NCBI GenBank assembly: GCA_902783835.1
Contig: CACZSN010000025.1
Coordinates: 1 to 55,883 of the forward strand
Direction of reading: 5' to 3'
DNA length: 55,883 nucleotides
Source: an uncultured bacterium
GTDB taxonomy: Bacteria > Cyanobacteriota > Vampirovibrionia > Gastranaerophilales > Gastranaerophilaceae
A program made the position numbers and the translations under genes. Below, piece by piece: positions 42,687-51,417 of this stretch. Every line of letters starts with the position of its first letter. Within the stretch, counting starts at the first letter, position 1. The notes under the pieces are model-generated. The model was not told the DNA's origin, did no database searches, and saw only the letters and a program-made list of their open reading frames with translations.

Positions 42687-44066
42687 ATGTATACGGAAAG
42701 CAGAATAGTTGAATTTTTAGATAAAATTTTGGCAAAAATCCAGAACAAAACGGAATTTTTGACAAATAATTCCGCTATTTTGAAAAATATTGACACATTT
42801 TTATTTATAATGATATGTTTATCGGCGGTTTGTTCGATTTTTATGAGCAATAGTCTTGTTGCTCCTCTGCTTTGTATTGTAGCGGTATTGTTCGGATTAA
42901 CGATGATTTTGAATAAGAATTACCGTTTAAAAATTGAAAACAGTTCTTTGTTTTTGATTTTATATTTCGTATTGGCGATTGCAAGCACGATTAATTCAAC
43001 TATGCCTCATCAAAGTTTTACGGGGCTATCGAAGACAATTTTGTACCTTATTTATTTTTACGCAACTTTGCAATATTTGAGAGCAAACAGAGACAAAGTT
43101 CCTTGTTTTGCTTTGATAATAGGTGCTTGTGTAAGTTTTGAAATTGTCGTGGCATTTATGCAAAATTATTTTGATGTATTAAGTGCCGCAACTTGGCAAG
43201 ATACGGCAAGATTGAATCCTGAGTTGGTTTTGACGAGAGTTTACGGAACATTAAAACCGTCAAATCCAAATCTTTTCGGCGGTTATTTAGTAGTTGCGGT
43301 GCCATTTTTGTGGTTATATACGGCATTAAATTTTGCGGATAAACATAATAAGAGATTTTTAATTTCATTAATCTTTTCGGTTTTATCAATACCCGCAATA
43401 TTTATGACGGGTTGCAGAGGTGCATATATTGCATTATTTTTGATGATTGCGACTTTGCTCGTTGCCGCTTATAACATTTGTAAATTCCATTATCCTCAAG
43501 TTTACGCATTTGTGAAAAAATATCTTCATACAATTGTAATTGCGGGGATTTCGGTATGTTGTGCGATAATGGTTTGTGTACCTAAAATTTCGCATAGAAT
43601 TTTATCGATTTTTGCTATGAGAAATGACAGTTCAACATCGTTCAGAATGAATGTTTACCATTCGGCTTGGCAAATGTTTCAGGACAATGTTTTGCTCGGA
43701 ATAGGCTGTGGTAACAAGGTATTCAGAGAAATATACGGATTATATATGTTATCAGGATTTGATGCTTTAAGTGCTTATTCTATTTACCTTGAAACAGCGG
43801 TTGAAAGCGGAATTTTTGCTTTAATTTGTTATTTAATTTTCATTTTTTATTTGATAAAGAACGGATTGAATGCATTTTTTGCTTGTGGTGATTTGAAAAC
43901 AAGATTGTATTTGGCGGCGGGAATTATCGGTGTCGTCGGTGTTTTAAGCCACGGATTTGTAGATACGGTTTATTTTAGACCGCAAATTCAGTTGATTTTC
44001 TGGATTACGGTTGCTATGATTATGGTTTATTCTGATTTCCAAAAATCAGAAATTGAAGTAAAATAA
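42687..44066 (+). CDS. O-antigen ligase/polymerase-family membrane protein (WaaL/Wzy-like)
   Basis: 459 residues with about eleven TM helices. The central periplasmic loop has the Wzy_C features ('ARLNPELVLTRVYGTLKPSNPNLFGGYLVVAVPFLW' and 'FRMNVYHSAWQMFQDNVLLGIGCGNKVFREIYGLYM'). Proteins of this family either polymerise O-units or ligate O-antigen to lipid A-core at the periplasmic face; sequence alone rarely separates the two. Its operon with a heptose kinase favours an LPS role. It could finish the O-units built by the cluster at 9304-21789. Confidence 0.85.
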   Translation: MYTESRIVEFLDKILAKIQNKTEFLTNNSAILKNIDTFLFIMICLSAVCSIFMSNSLVAPLLCIVAVLFGLTMILNKNYRLKIENSSLFLILYFVLAIASTINSTMPHQSFTGLSKTILYLIYFYATLQYLRANRDKVPCFALIIGACVSFEIVVAFMQNYFDVLSAATWQDTARLNPELVLTRVYGTLKPSNPNLFGGYLVVAVPFLWLYTALNFADKHNKRFLISLIFSVLSIPAIFMTGCRGAYIALFLMIATLLVAAYNICKFHYPQVYAFVKKYLHTIVIAGISVCCAIMVCVPKISHRILSIFAMRNDSSTSFRMNVYHSAWQMFQDNVLLGIGCGNKVFREIYGLYMLSGFDALSAYSIYLETAVESGIFALICYLIFIFYLIKNGLNAFFACGDLKTRLYLAAGIIGVVGVLSHGFVDTVYFRPQIQLIFWITVAMIMVYSDFQKSEIEVK

Positions 44067-44093
44067 AAATATAACAGAAAAAGGAAATATATT

Positions 44094-45473
44094 ATGACAG
44101 AAAAACCCAAAAGACAAAGACCTCAAGAACAAGACCCTAATATCAGAAGACATAATTTTGATGCGGTCGAAAGCAATTTGACAGAAGAACAGGTAAAGGC
44201 GGAAGTTGCAAGATGTTTGCATTGTAAAAACGCAAGATGCGTAAGCGGTTGCCCCGTAAATATTAACATTCCTGAATTTATTGCTGCTTTGAAAGAAGAT
44301 AAATTACAAGAAGCAGGTGATATTATCAGAGCAACAAGTTTCTTGCCGTCAGTATGCGGTCGTGTTTGCCCGCAAGAAAGACAATGCGAAGGCAAATGCG
44401 TTTTGGGTATCAAAGGCGAACCGATTGCAATCGGTGCATTAGAAAGATATGATGGTGACAACACTGATGCAAAGGCTGAAGTTGCATCAGAAACAGGCAA
44501 AAAGGTTGCAATTATCGGTTCAGGTTGTGCAGGCATCACAGCAGCGGCTGACCTTAGAAAAGCAGGACACAAAGTCGTTGTATTTGAAGCATTACACAAA
44601 TTGGGCGGTGTTTTGAGATATGGTATTCCGCCGTTCAGACTTCCGAGAAAATTCCTCGACAGAGAAATCAACTCACTTAAGGCTTTGGGTGTTGAATTCC
44701 ACACAAACGTTGTTGCCGGAAAATCAGTTACAATCAAGCAACTTAAAGAAGACGGATTTGATGCAATTTTCATTTGTTCAGGTGCAGGCTTACCGAAAAT
44801 GCTTAATATCAAAGGAGAAAACCTTAACGGTGTTTATTCCGCAAATGAGTTTTTGACAAGAGTAAACCTTATGGGTGCAAACCTTGAAGAAAATCCGACT
44901 CCTTTGAAAACCGGCAAAAGAGCAATTATCGTAGGTGGCGGAAACGTTGCTATGGATGCAGCAAGAGTTGCTGTCAGAGTCGGTTTTGAATCTGTAAAAA
45001 TTGTTTACAGACGTACGGAAGCTGAACTTCCCGCAAGACTTGAAGAAATCAGACACGCAAAAGAAGAAGGTGTTGTATTCCAATTCTTGCACAATCCTGT
45101 TGAGTTAGAAGGTGAAGACGGCTTTGTTAAAAAAGCAAAATTGGAAATTATGGAACTTGGTGAACCCGATGAATCAGGCAGAAGAAGTCCTGTTCCGACA
45201 GGAAAATTCGTTGAAGAAGATGTTGATACATTCATCGTAGCACTTGGTACAGGTCCGAACCCGATTATTCAATCTTCAGTTGTTGCAGACGGAATGGAAT
45301 TGGATACGGACAGAAAAGGCTACATCGTAATCGACGCTCAATCAGGCAAGACTTCTATTGAAGGAGTTTATGCAGGAGGCGACGTTTCACCGACAGGCAC
45401 TTCAAACGCAATCAACGCAATGGGTGCAGGCAAACGTGCAGCAGCAGCAATCAACGAGTATCTTAAAGGATAA
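44094..45473 (+). CDS. NADPH-dependent glutamate synthase small-subunit-like oxidoreductase (GltD/GltA type)
   Basis: 459 residues. The N-terminal ferredoxin-like domain has two [4Fe-4S] cysteine sets (C41, C44, C49, C53 and C88, C92, C98, C102). FAD-binding GSGCAG (142-147) and NADPH-binding 'IIVGGGNVAMDAARVAVR' follow, with 'GVYAGGDVSPTG' near the end. It is the homotetrameric GltA or stand-alone GltD type and could pass electrons from NADPH to a glutamate synthase or to ferredoxin, as in NfnB. No large subunit is adjacent. It ends the operon before a terminator. Confidence 0.9.
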   Translation: MTEKPKRQRPQEQDPNIRRHNFDAVESNLTEEQVKAEVARCLHCKNARCVSGCPVNINIPEFIAALKEDKLQEAGDIIRATSFLPSVCGRVCPQERQCEGKCVLGIKGEPIAIGALERYDGDNTDAKAEVASETGKKVAIIGSGCAGITAAADLRKAGHKVVVFEALHKLGGVLRYGIPPFRLPRKFLDREINSLKALGVEFHTNVVAGKSVTIKQLKEDGFDAIFICSGAGLPKMLNIKGENLNGVYSANEFLTRVNLMGANLEENPTPLKTGKRAIIVGGGNVAMDAARVAVRVGFESVKIVYRRTEAELPARLEEIRHAKEEGVVFQFLHNPVELEGEDGFVKKAKLEIMELGEPDESGRRSPVPTGKFVEEDVDTFIVALGTGPNPIIQSSVVADGMELDTDRKGYIVIDAQSGKTSIEGVYAGGDVSPTGTSNAINAMGAGKRAAAAINEYLKG

Positions 45474-45491
45474 TTTTTGATTTTAAACTGT

Positions 45492-45516
45492 AAAAGCGGT
45501 CTTATTGACCGCTTTT
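45492..45516 (+). terminator. Terminator after the GltD-like gene
   Basis: Perfect 10-bp stem AAAAGCGGTC (45492-45501) with GACCGCTTTT (45507-45516), loop TTATT. The only U-run is the end of the stem, and cstA begins 20 bases further on, so some read-through into cstA is likely. Confidence 0.82.
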
Positions 45517-45536
45517 CGGTTATGTAGGGGTTTGAA

Positions 45537-46949
45537 ATGAGTTTGTTTATTTCATCGGTAATTTTATTGATTTTGGGATATGTGATATACGGAAGTATTG
45601 TCGAAAGAGCTTTTGGGGCGGACAATAACAGAAAAACACCCGCGATAAAGTATGCCGATGGTGTCGATTTTGTTAAAATGCCGGTTTGGAGAATTTTTCT
45701 TATTCAATTTTTGAATATTGCAGGTCTCGGACCTGTTTTTGGTGCGGTTTTAGGTGCTGCATACGGTCCGGTTTGCTTCCTTTGGATTGTTTTTGGTTCA
45801 ATTTTTGCAGGCGGAGTTCACGATTATTTGACGGGCATGTTTTCCGTACGTTTTAAGGGAAAAACGATGGATTATCTTATTGGAAAAATTCTTTCCAGGC
45901 ATGCAAAATATTTCTTTGTTTTCTTTTTAGTTTTGATATTGGTTTTAGTTGGGGCGGTTTTTGCAATAAATCCCGCGAAAATGCTTGCTTTAATTTTTAA
46001 AATCCCAGTAATTTATTTTGTAGTCTTGATTTTCGGGTATTATTTTTTGACGACATTATTGCCTGTTGATAAAATAATCGGAAGATTTTATCCGTTTTTT
46101 GCCTTATTGCTTTTAATTGTTACCGTTTCGTTGCTTGTAAGTCTTTTCAGATTAAACACGGAATGGTTTCCGATAACGTTAGAAAATTTGCATCCGCAGA
46201 AGGTTCCTATTTTTCCGTTAATGTTCATAACGATTGCATGTGGTGCGTTGAGCGGCTTTCATGCAACGCAGTCTCCGATTATGTCAAGATGTTTGCCCAA
46301 TGAAAAAAGCGGACGTTTGATTTTTTACGGCTCAATGATTTTGGAGGGTTTGGTTGCTTTAATTTGGGCATCGTTGGCAATCGCTTTTTACCCTGACCAA
46401 AATGCTCTCGGCAGCGTGCTTTTTGACCCTGCAAAAGGACAAGGGGAAGTTATTTCGGAAGTTTCAAAAGGGTTAATCGGTCAGGTCGGAAGTGTTTTCG
46501 CTATTTTGTCCGTGGTCGTTTTGTCAATTACTTCGGGGGATACTGCTTTTCGTTCCGCGAGATTGACACTTGCTGAGGCAGTACATTTTGATCAAAAGAA
46601 ATTAGGCAAACGATTTTTGTTGAGTGCAGTCGTATTGCTTGCAGGGATTGCATTTACGATGTTTGATATAACGACATTGTGGTATTATTTCGGCTGGGCA
46701 AATCAAACCTTTGCGATGTTTTCTTTGTGGACTGTCAGCGTTTACTTAAAAAAGAAAAATCGTTGTTATTGGATTTCATTACTCCCCGCAATTTTTATGA
46801 CGACTGTATGTGCAACATATATCTTGCAAGATAAAAACAGTTTCTCTCTTGATATGAAAGTTGCTAAAATTATTGCACTAATAATTACGGCTTTTGTTTC
46901 GGTTTTATTTTTCCTGAAAAAATATCCCAAAAGAAACAAAATACAATAG
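45537..46949 (+). CDS. CstA-family carbon starvation / peptide or pyruvate transporter
   Basis: 470 residues with about twelve TM helices. It has the CstA opening ('YADGVDFVKMPVWRIFLIQFLNIAGLGPVFGAVLGAAYGP') and 'GGVHDYLTGMFSVRFKGKTM', plus 'GALSGFHATQSPIMSRCLPNEKSGR' and 'ITSGDTAFRSARL'. Enterobacterial CstA/BtsT are about 700 residues; this is the short form common in anaerobes. Known members take up peptides or pyruvate. It begins just behind the terminator with a GGGG ribosome-binding site and no clear promoter of its own. Confidence 0.88.
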   Translation: MSLFISSVILLILGYVIYGSIVERAFGADNNRKTPAIKYADGVDFVKMPVWRIFLIQFLNIAGLGPVFGAVLGAAYGPVCFLWIVFGSIFAGGVHDYLTGMFSVRFKGKTMDYLIGKILSRHAKYFFVFFLVLILVLVGAVFAINPAKMLALIFKIPVIYFVVLIFGYYFLTTLLPVDKIIGRFYPFFALLLLIVTVSLLVSLFRLNTEWFPITLENLHPQKVPIFPLMFITIACGALSGFHATQSPIMSRCLPNEKSGRLIFYGSMILEGLVALIWASLAIAFYPDQNALGSVLFDPAKGQGEVISEVSKGLIGQVGSVFAILSVVVLSITSGDTAFRSARLTLAEAVHFDQKKLGKRFLLSAVVLLAGIAFTMFDITTLWYYFGWANQTFAMFSLWTVSVYLKKKNRCYWISLLPAIFMTTVCATYILQDKNSFSLDMKVAKIIALIITAFVSVLFFLKKYPKRNKIQ

Positions 46950-46970
46950 CGTGCATAGTTTTCGGGCATG

Positions 46971-46979
46971 TGATATAAT
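46971..46979 (+). promoter_or_regulatory. Extended -10 promoter (TGATATAAT) of the histidine kinase gene
   Basis: Perfect extended -10: TG, one base, TATAAT (46974-46979). The predicted start leaves about 20 bases to the ATG at 47006. No clear -35. Confidence 0.7.
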
Positions 46980-47005
46980 AAACACATTGAACAAGGGATT
47001 TAGCG

Positions 47006-48277
47006 ATGACAAAAAAAATTAACAGAATAAATGAGTTACGAAATTTAGTTTTGGCAAGTTCGGATAGAGAGTATGAAAAGCAAACAGTGCAAGGCATTTT
47101 GCGTTCAATGCTTGAACCTTTGATGGAACAACCCTCGCAAGAAGGTTTGGTTTTGATGAAACTTTCGAACACCGAAGGGATTTCTTCAATTCTCAAACGT
47201 CTTGAATTTTCTGACGTCAAAATGTATTGCTATTGCGATAATTTGGCTAATGACAAAATTATTAATGTTGAAAAAGAAAATATTTGGGATACGACAGAGT
47301 TCGTTTTGATTCTCGCTCCGAGATATTCTTCGGTTCTCATTTGGGACTGGGATTTGACAAATAACGGAATGACGCAAATTTGCTTGATTTTGAACTCAAG
47401 AGAAATTTCCGACATCGCAAATATTTTGTTCAATAACTCGACAATCGAACTCAATAGTTACCTGACGACATACGCTCCCGACCGTCGTGAACAAAAGACG
47501 ATGAATATCGCAATCAACAAAATCGTTAATTGCCTTAATAACGTTAATCAGGAAATGGTCTTTTCTCAAGCGGAAAAAGAAACTTATACAGAATCGGAAG
47601 ATTTGCTTAAACAATATGAACAAATTTCCGAAAAAGCTAAAATGACCGCTCACGAAATTAAAAATCACGTTTCTGTCATCGATTTATATACCAAAATTCT
47701 TGAAAAAAGACTTGAAAATGTTGAACTTGAAGAAGAAAGTAAAAAATCCGTTGAAAACAGCATTGAAAGCATTAAACAGGCGGCATTCACAATTTCTTCT
47801 TTCATTAGCGAATTAAGAAGTTATGCTTCGCCGATTTTGACGGAAGTTAAGCTTTCCTCAATTGTAAACAGTGTCGTAAGCCTTGCTATGCCTAAGGCTA
47901 AAGAAAAAGGTGTTGCTCTTGAATCATACGTTGATGATGAATATCGTGTTCATATCGATGAGACAAAAATGCAAAGCGTCATTTTAAACTTGATTTACAA
48001 TGCAATAGATGCAATCGAAAAGAACGGTCGAGTTACGTTAAAAGTAAAAGGTAAAGAAAATAATTACGTAAAATTGGCTGTTTCTGATTCCGGAACAGGA
48101 ATATCTCCCGAAGTTTTGCCTCATATTTTTGAGGACGGATTTACCACAAAAATTGATGGAAACGGTCTCGGTTTGGGCATTTGTAAAAAACTTACCGAAG
48201 AACAATACGGAAAATTGAGACTTGTTAAAACCGATGCTGAAGGTACGGAATTTGAACTTTTAATTCCTACGATTTAG
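47006..48277 (+). CDS. Soluble sensor histidine kinase
   Basis: 423 residues, no TM helix. Residues 1-185 form a GAF/sensor-like alpha/beta region, followed by a coiled stretch and the HisKA box with His216 ('MTAHEIKNHVSVIDLY'). The ATPase domain has N-box 'NLIYNAIDAIEKNG', G1 'DSGTGISPEVLPHIFEDGFTTK' and G2 'GNGLGLGICKKL'. It should sense a cytoplasmic signal and phosphorylate an unlinked response regulator; no regulator is adjacent. The NarL-type regulator at 52405 is in the same window but separately transcribed. AAGGGA precedes the ATG. Confidence 0.9.
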   Translation: MTKKINRINELRNLVLASSDREYEKQTVQGILRSMLEPLMEQPSQEGLVLMKLSNTEGISSILKRLEFSDVKMYCYCDNLANDKIINVEKENIWDTTEFVLILAPRYSSVLIWDWDLTNNGMTQICLILNSREISDIANILFNNSTIELNSYLTTYAPDRREQKTMNIAINKIVNCLNNVNQEMVFSQAEKETYTESEDLLKQYEQISEKAKMTAHEIKNHVSVIDLYTKILEKRLENVELEEESKKSVENSIESIKQAAFTISSFISELRSYASPILTEVKLSSIVNSVVSLAMPKAKEKGVALESYVDDEYRVHIDETKMQSVILNLIYNAIDAIEKNGRVTLKVKGKENNYVKLAVSDSGTGISPEVLPHIFEDGFTTKIDGNGLGLGICKKLTEEQYGKLRLVKTDAEGTEFELLIPTI

Positions 48278-48289
48278 ATACGAACAATC

Positions 48290-48379
48290 AGTAATTGTAA
48301 AGTGAAACAATATTCCCGGTTCATATGAAGAATAGATTACAGCCCTTAGCCGCACCGTATGGATTTAATAAAGTATTAA
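48290..48379 (+). ncRNA. Possible small RNA or structured 3' UTR after the histidine kinase
   Basis: The 100 bases between the kinase stop and the terminator contain a small palindrome (TTCATATGAA, 48320-48329) and then GATTACAGCCC and GCCGCACCG, a pattern that recalls the 3' half of 6S RNA (from memory, GGUUACAGCCU and GCGGC in E. coli). I could not find a convincing 5' partner strand, so this may only be a 3' UTR. Confidence 0.25.
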
Positions 48380-48401
48380 AAAAGCCCCGATTGGGGCTTT
48401 T
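48380..48401. terminator. Bidirectional terminator
   Basis: Stem AAAAGCCCC (48380-48388) with GGGGCTTTT (48393-48401), loop GATT. T-runs follow on both strands, serving the kinase transcript and the convergent coaD operon. Confidence 0.93.
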
Positions 48402-48430
48402 GTTTTGAAATTTGAAAATCAATTTTTGAA

Positions 48431-49048
48431 TTATTCTTCTTCCTCGTACTCTTCATTTTGAGTAATTTGTTGTTGTTGAGGTTGAGGATATACATCTTCG
48501 TGAGCAATCGCTTCCATTTGTGCCTGACGACCTGAACGTTGGTTTGCAAGAGCTGTTTGGCATGCTTGAATATTGTTCAAGAACTGACCAATATTGCCTG
48601 CCATATCGTCGAAAATCTTTGCCGCATAATCTTCAGCACCTTCTTGAATAACAGCTGCTTTTCTGATTGCGGTAACTTTGATTTCTTCCGCTTCCCTGAT
48701 TGCATTGGCTTGCAAGTTTTCACAATATTCTTCAACTTGTTGTTTTTGTTTAGCGAGAACCTCTTGAGCACGTTTGGAAATTTCATCACGGCTAACGAGT
48801 CTGTTTTGTTCTTCGCGAGCATCTTGAATCATACGTTCCGCACGATTTTGAGCTTCTCGAACAATTTCATCTTTGCGAGATATAATCATTTCAGCTTCCT
48901 TGATGTCGGCAGGAATGCTTGCGTTGCACTGTTCGATTAATTCTTCCATTTCTGTCTTATTGATAATTGTATATCCAAAAAGTTCATACCCCTTTTGCAA
49001 AAGAGCATTTGCTTTGCCGAGTAAACTTTTTAACTGAAGTTGAGCCAT
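48431..49048 (-). CDS. Coiled-coil protein of unknown function in operon with coaD (DivIVA-like or ATP-synthase-b-like helix)
   Basis: 205 residues. Residues 1-60 form a short N-terminal region ('LQLKSLLGKANALLQKGYELFGYTIINKTEMEELI'). About 60-165 is an almost continuous charged coiled coil ('REAQNRAERMIQDAREEQNRL', 'KRAQEVLAKQKQQVEEYCENL'). The tail is Gln-rich and ends in a run of Glu. There is no TM or signal peptide. Such proteins next to coaD are reported in cyanobacteria and Firmicutes, where a cell-division role has been suggested; I recall this only in outline. It starts two bases after the coaD stop. Confidence 0.75.
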   Translation of the reverse strand: MAQLQLKSLLGKANALLQKGYELFGYTIINKTEMEELIEQCNASIPADIKEAEMIISRKDEIVREAQNRAERMIQDAREEQNRLVSRDEISKRAQEVLAKQKQQVEEYCENLQANAIREAEEIKVTAIRKAAVIQEGAEDYAAKIFDDMAGNIGQFLNNIQACQTALANQRSGRQAQMEAIAHEDVYPQPQQQQITQNEEYEEEE

Positions 49049-49050
49049 TT

Positions 49051-49551
49051 TTACCCCTTATTGATTTTCTTTTTCAAATATTCTGCAACCGGCGGAGAAA
49101 CGAATTTTGTTATGTCTCCGCCCATCAAAGCAACTTCTTTGACGGTACTTGATGAAATGAAGTTATATTTAGGTTTTGTAATTAAAAAGACGGTGTTTAT
49201 TTCAGGGGCAAGGGCATTGTTTGTTTGCGAAAGTTGCATTTCATATTCAAAATCCGAAACCGCACGTAAACCTCTGATTAAAACATTTGCACCTTTTTGT
49301 TTCGCATAATCGATTGTTAAACCGTCAAAAGAATCCACTTCAACATTGGTCAAATTGTCGTGTTCACAAGACAAACGGATAAGATGAAGTCGGTCTTCAA
49401 TCGGCAAAAATGAACGTTTATCACTATTTTTCAATACAGCAATAATAACCTTATCAAAAATGCCTGCGGCTCTTTTCAAAACATCAAGATGTCCTTTTGT
49501 TACCGGGTCAAAACTCCCAGGATAAATTGCAATTTCCAAAATTGTCCTCAT
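49051..49551 (-). CDS. coaD: Phosphopantetheine adenylyltransferase
   Basis: 166 residues; transfers AMP from ATP to 4'-phosphopantetheine, the penultimate step of coenzyme A synthesis. Signatures are 'AIYPGSFDPVTKGHLDVL' (with the nucleotidyltransferase TxGH), 'LIRGLRAVSDFEYEMQL' and 'FISSSTVKEVALMGGDITKFV'. Length is exactly typical (about 160 residues). It is the first gene of a two-gene operon with the coiled-coil protein. The small membrane protein gene upstream (49613) is 61 bases away and may belong to the same transcript. Confidence 0.96.
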   Translation of the reverse strand: MRTILEIAIYPGSFDPVTKGHLDVLKRAAGIFDKVIIAVLKNSDKRSFLPIEDRLHLIRLSCEHDNLTNVEVDSFDGLTIDYAKQKGANVLIRGLRAVSDFEYEMQLSQTNNALAPEINTVFLITKPKYNFISSSTVKEVALMGGDITKFVSPPVAEYLKKKINKG

Positions 49552-49612
49552 TTCAGCATGCTTACATCTTATATTGTAAGCGGTTTTTGAAAATTTTGCA
49601 GAATTTTAACAT

Positions 49613-49939
49613 TTATTTATGTTTTACAAACTTTTTTGATTTTTTTTTGTTAAAAAACTTAATCAATGAAAATCCGAGAAGTATGGAATTCAATATTCCT
49701 GCTGTTTTTTCAAGTTTTTCAATTTTTTCTTGTTCAATTTTTTCGGCAAGTATTGCACGAAGTTTTGCGTTTAATATTTTTAAATTTATTTTAATATCGG
49801 ACAAATTTCCCGTAAATCCGGATTTAACAAGTTTTTTGTTTGTTTCTTCGGTAAGGCGGATTTTTTTGTCCATAAATATTATCATATATATTCCGAAAAC
49901 GATTTCTAAAATAATCAAAACAAATATTAATTCAATCAT
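49613..49939 (-). CDS. Small membrane protein of unknown function
   Basis: 108 residues. There is an N-terminal TM helix ('MIELIFVLIILEIVFGIYMIIFM'), a Lys/Leu helical middle ('DIKINLKILNAKLRAILAEKIEQEKIEKLEKTAGI'), a second hydrophobic segment ('LNSILLGFSLIKFF') and a very basic C-terminus. ATG 49939 has GAGGT 9 bases upstream; the frame to 49978 adds residues with no support. It shares an intergenic region with the divergent MurT gene, where a TATAAT-like -10 lies at 49967-49972 on the minus strand. I do not recognise the family. Confidence 0.65.
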   Translation of the reverse strand: MIELIFVLIILEIVFGIYMIIFMDKKIRLTEETNKKLVKSGFTGNLSDIKINLKILNAKLRAILAEKIEQEKIEKLEKTAGILNSILLGFSLIKFFNKKKSKKFVKHK

Positions 49940-50022
49940 TTGATGACCTCTTTTGCAATTTATATTATTATAAAACATAAGAAGAACTTTTTAAACAACT
50001 TGAGGATAAAATCAACTCGATT

Positions 50023-51369
50023 ATGGAAAAAATCAGATACATTATATCATTATTACTTGCGAAAACGGCGGTAGAAGCAATAAAATTACGCGGAAAATCA
50101 AAAGGTACGTCGGCTCCGGGCATGCTTGCCATGAAAATTTGTCCGAACTTTATCCGTGAAGCTTCTAAAATCAACAGAGAAAAAACGGTTACGGTTACCG
50201 GTACAAACGGAAAAACCACCACAACCGGTTTGCTGGCTCACTTTGTGAAAGAAAGCGGTAAAAAAATTATTCACAATACTGAAGGAGCGAACATGCTTAC
50301 GGGTATTGCGACTGCACTTGTTCATAATGTAAAATTCGGACAAAAAAGTGATTATATGATTTTTGAAAGTGACGAAGCCTACCTTAGAAAGTTATACGAT
50401 TTTCTAAAAGCGGACTATCTTCTCGTTACAAACCTTTTTCGAGACCAATTAGACCGCTACGGCGAACTCGATATAACTTATAAAAAAATTAAGGAAGCTA
50501 TTGACAAAAATCCTGATTTGACGGTTATACTAAATGCTGATGACCCTACTCTTGAGGGAATTGCCGCTAATAATAAAATTATTTATTTCGGAATGGAAGA
50601 CGTTCAATATAATTATGAAACGAAAAAATCCAATGCCCCTGCGGAAAATACGGCTTGTCGAAAATGTGGACAAACTTTAAAATATGATAAAGTTTTTTAT
50701 GCTCATATCGGGCATTATGCTTGTAATTGCGGATATAAAAGACCGACTCCGTCGTATCGTGGTTTTGCAAAAGTTTTCGATTCGTATTCCGATTTGACGG
50801 TAAAATATCAGGATAAAGAAGAGACATTCCGCGTTAATATGCCGGGATTGTATAATGTTTACAACGCACTCGGTGCAATTTCTACTGCTCTTGAGCTGGG
50901 TGTTTCTCCGGATATAATTCGTCAAGGTCTTTTGTCCTATTCATCGGTTTTCGGTCGTGCAGAATCAACCGTCATCAACGGCAAAAAAACATTAATTCAA
51001 TTAATCAAAAATCCGGTCGGTGCAAGTGAGGTTATCAGACAAATTCAAGGATTTGAAAAATCGCAGTTGGTTATAATTTTGAATGACGATTATGCTGACG
51101 GTCGCGATGTTTCTTGGATTTGGGATGCTGATTTTGAAGCTTTGGGCAATTACAAACAAAAAATTATTGTTTCCGGTACGAGAGCTTATGATGCAACTTT
51201 GCGTTTGAAGTATGCAGGGGTTGATGTAAGTCTGTTGCAAGTCGAAAAAGATATTAAAACGGCAATTGACACGGCAACGGATAATACGGCTGAAGATGAA
51301 ACTCTTTTGATATTACCGACATACACCGCATTGTTAAAAATGCAATCCATTTACGGAAATAAAAAATAA
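50023..51369 (+). CDS. murT: Mur ligase-like lipid II isoglutaminyl synthase subunit MurT
   Basis: 448 residues. The Mur ligase P-loop is TGTNGKTTTT (59-68). The central domain carries the MurT zinc ribbon C212-x2-C215...C234-x-C236. The C-terminal DUF1727 domain includes 'ILNDDYADGRDVSWIWDADFE' (352-372), the segment that supplies an Asp to the GatD active site in Staphylococcus aureus. MurT/GatD amidate the D-Glu of lipid II. GatD normally follows murT directly; here a terminator and a convergent fabI come next. Either GatD is elsewhere or this protein works differently. Confidence 0.88.
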   Translation: MEKIRYIISLLLAKTAVEAIKLRGKSKGTSAPGMLAMKICPNFIREASKINREKTVTVTGTNGKTTTTGLLAHFVKESGKKIIHNTEGANMLTGIATALVHNVKFGQKSDYMIFESDEAYLRKLYDFLKADYLLVTNLFRDQLDRYGELDITYKKIKEAIDKNPDLTVILNADDPTLEGIAANNKIIYFGMEDVQYNYETKKSNAPAENTACRKCGQTLKYDKVFYAHIGHYACNCGYKRPTPSYRGFAKVFDSYSDLTVKYQDKEETFRVNMPGLYNVYNALGAISTALELGVSPDIIRQGLLSYSSVFGRAESTVINGKKTLIQLIKNPVGASEVIRQIQGFEKSQLVIILNDDYADGRDVSWIWDADFEALGNYKQKIIVSGTRAYDATLRLKYAGVDVSLLQVEKDIKTAIDTATDNTAEDETLLILPTYTALLKMQSIYGNKK

Positions 51370-51374
51370 TAAAA

Positions 51375-51401
51375 AAACCGCCTCGATTTTCAAGGCGGTT
51401 T
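51375..51401. terminator. Terminator between murT and fabI
   Basis: Stem AAACCGCC (51375-51382) with GGCGGTTT (51394-51401), flanked by an A-run on the left, which gives a strong T-run for minus-strand (fabI) transcripts and a weaker one for murT. Confidence 0.87.
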
Positions 51402-51417
51402 AAATTTTTGAATTTAA

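Noticed and set aside
44094..45473. GltD-like flavoprotein as the missing E3 partner of RfbH
   Set aside because: E3 has a plant-type ferredoxin domain plus an FNR-like domain; this protein has two 4Fe-4S sites and a GltD fold.
48325..48408. 27-codon ORF (MKNRLQPLAAPYGFN...) after the histidine kinase
   Set aside because: No ribosome-binding site, and it runs through the terminator stem; more likely chance within a structured RNA.
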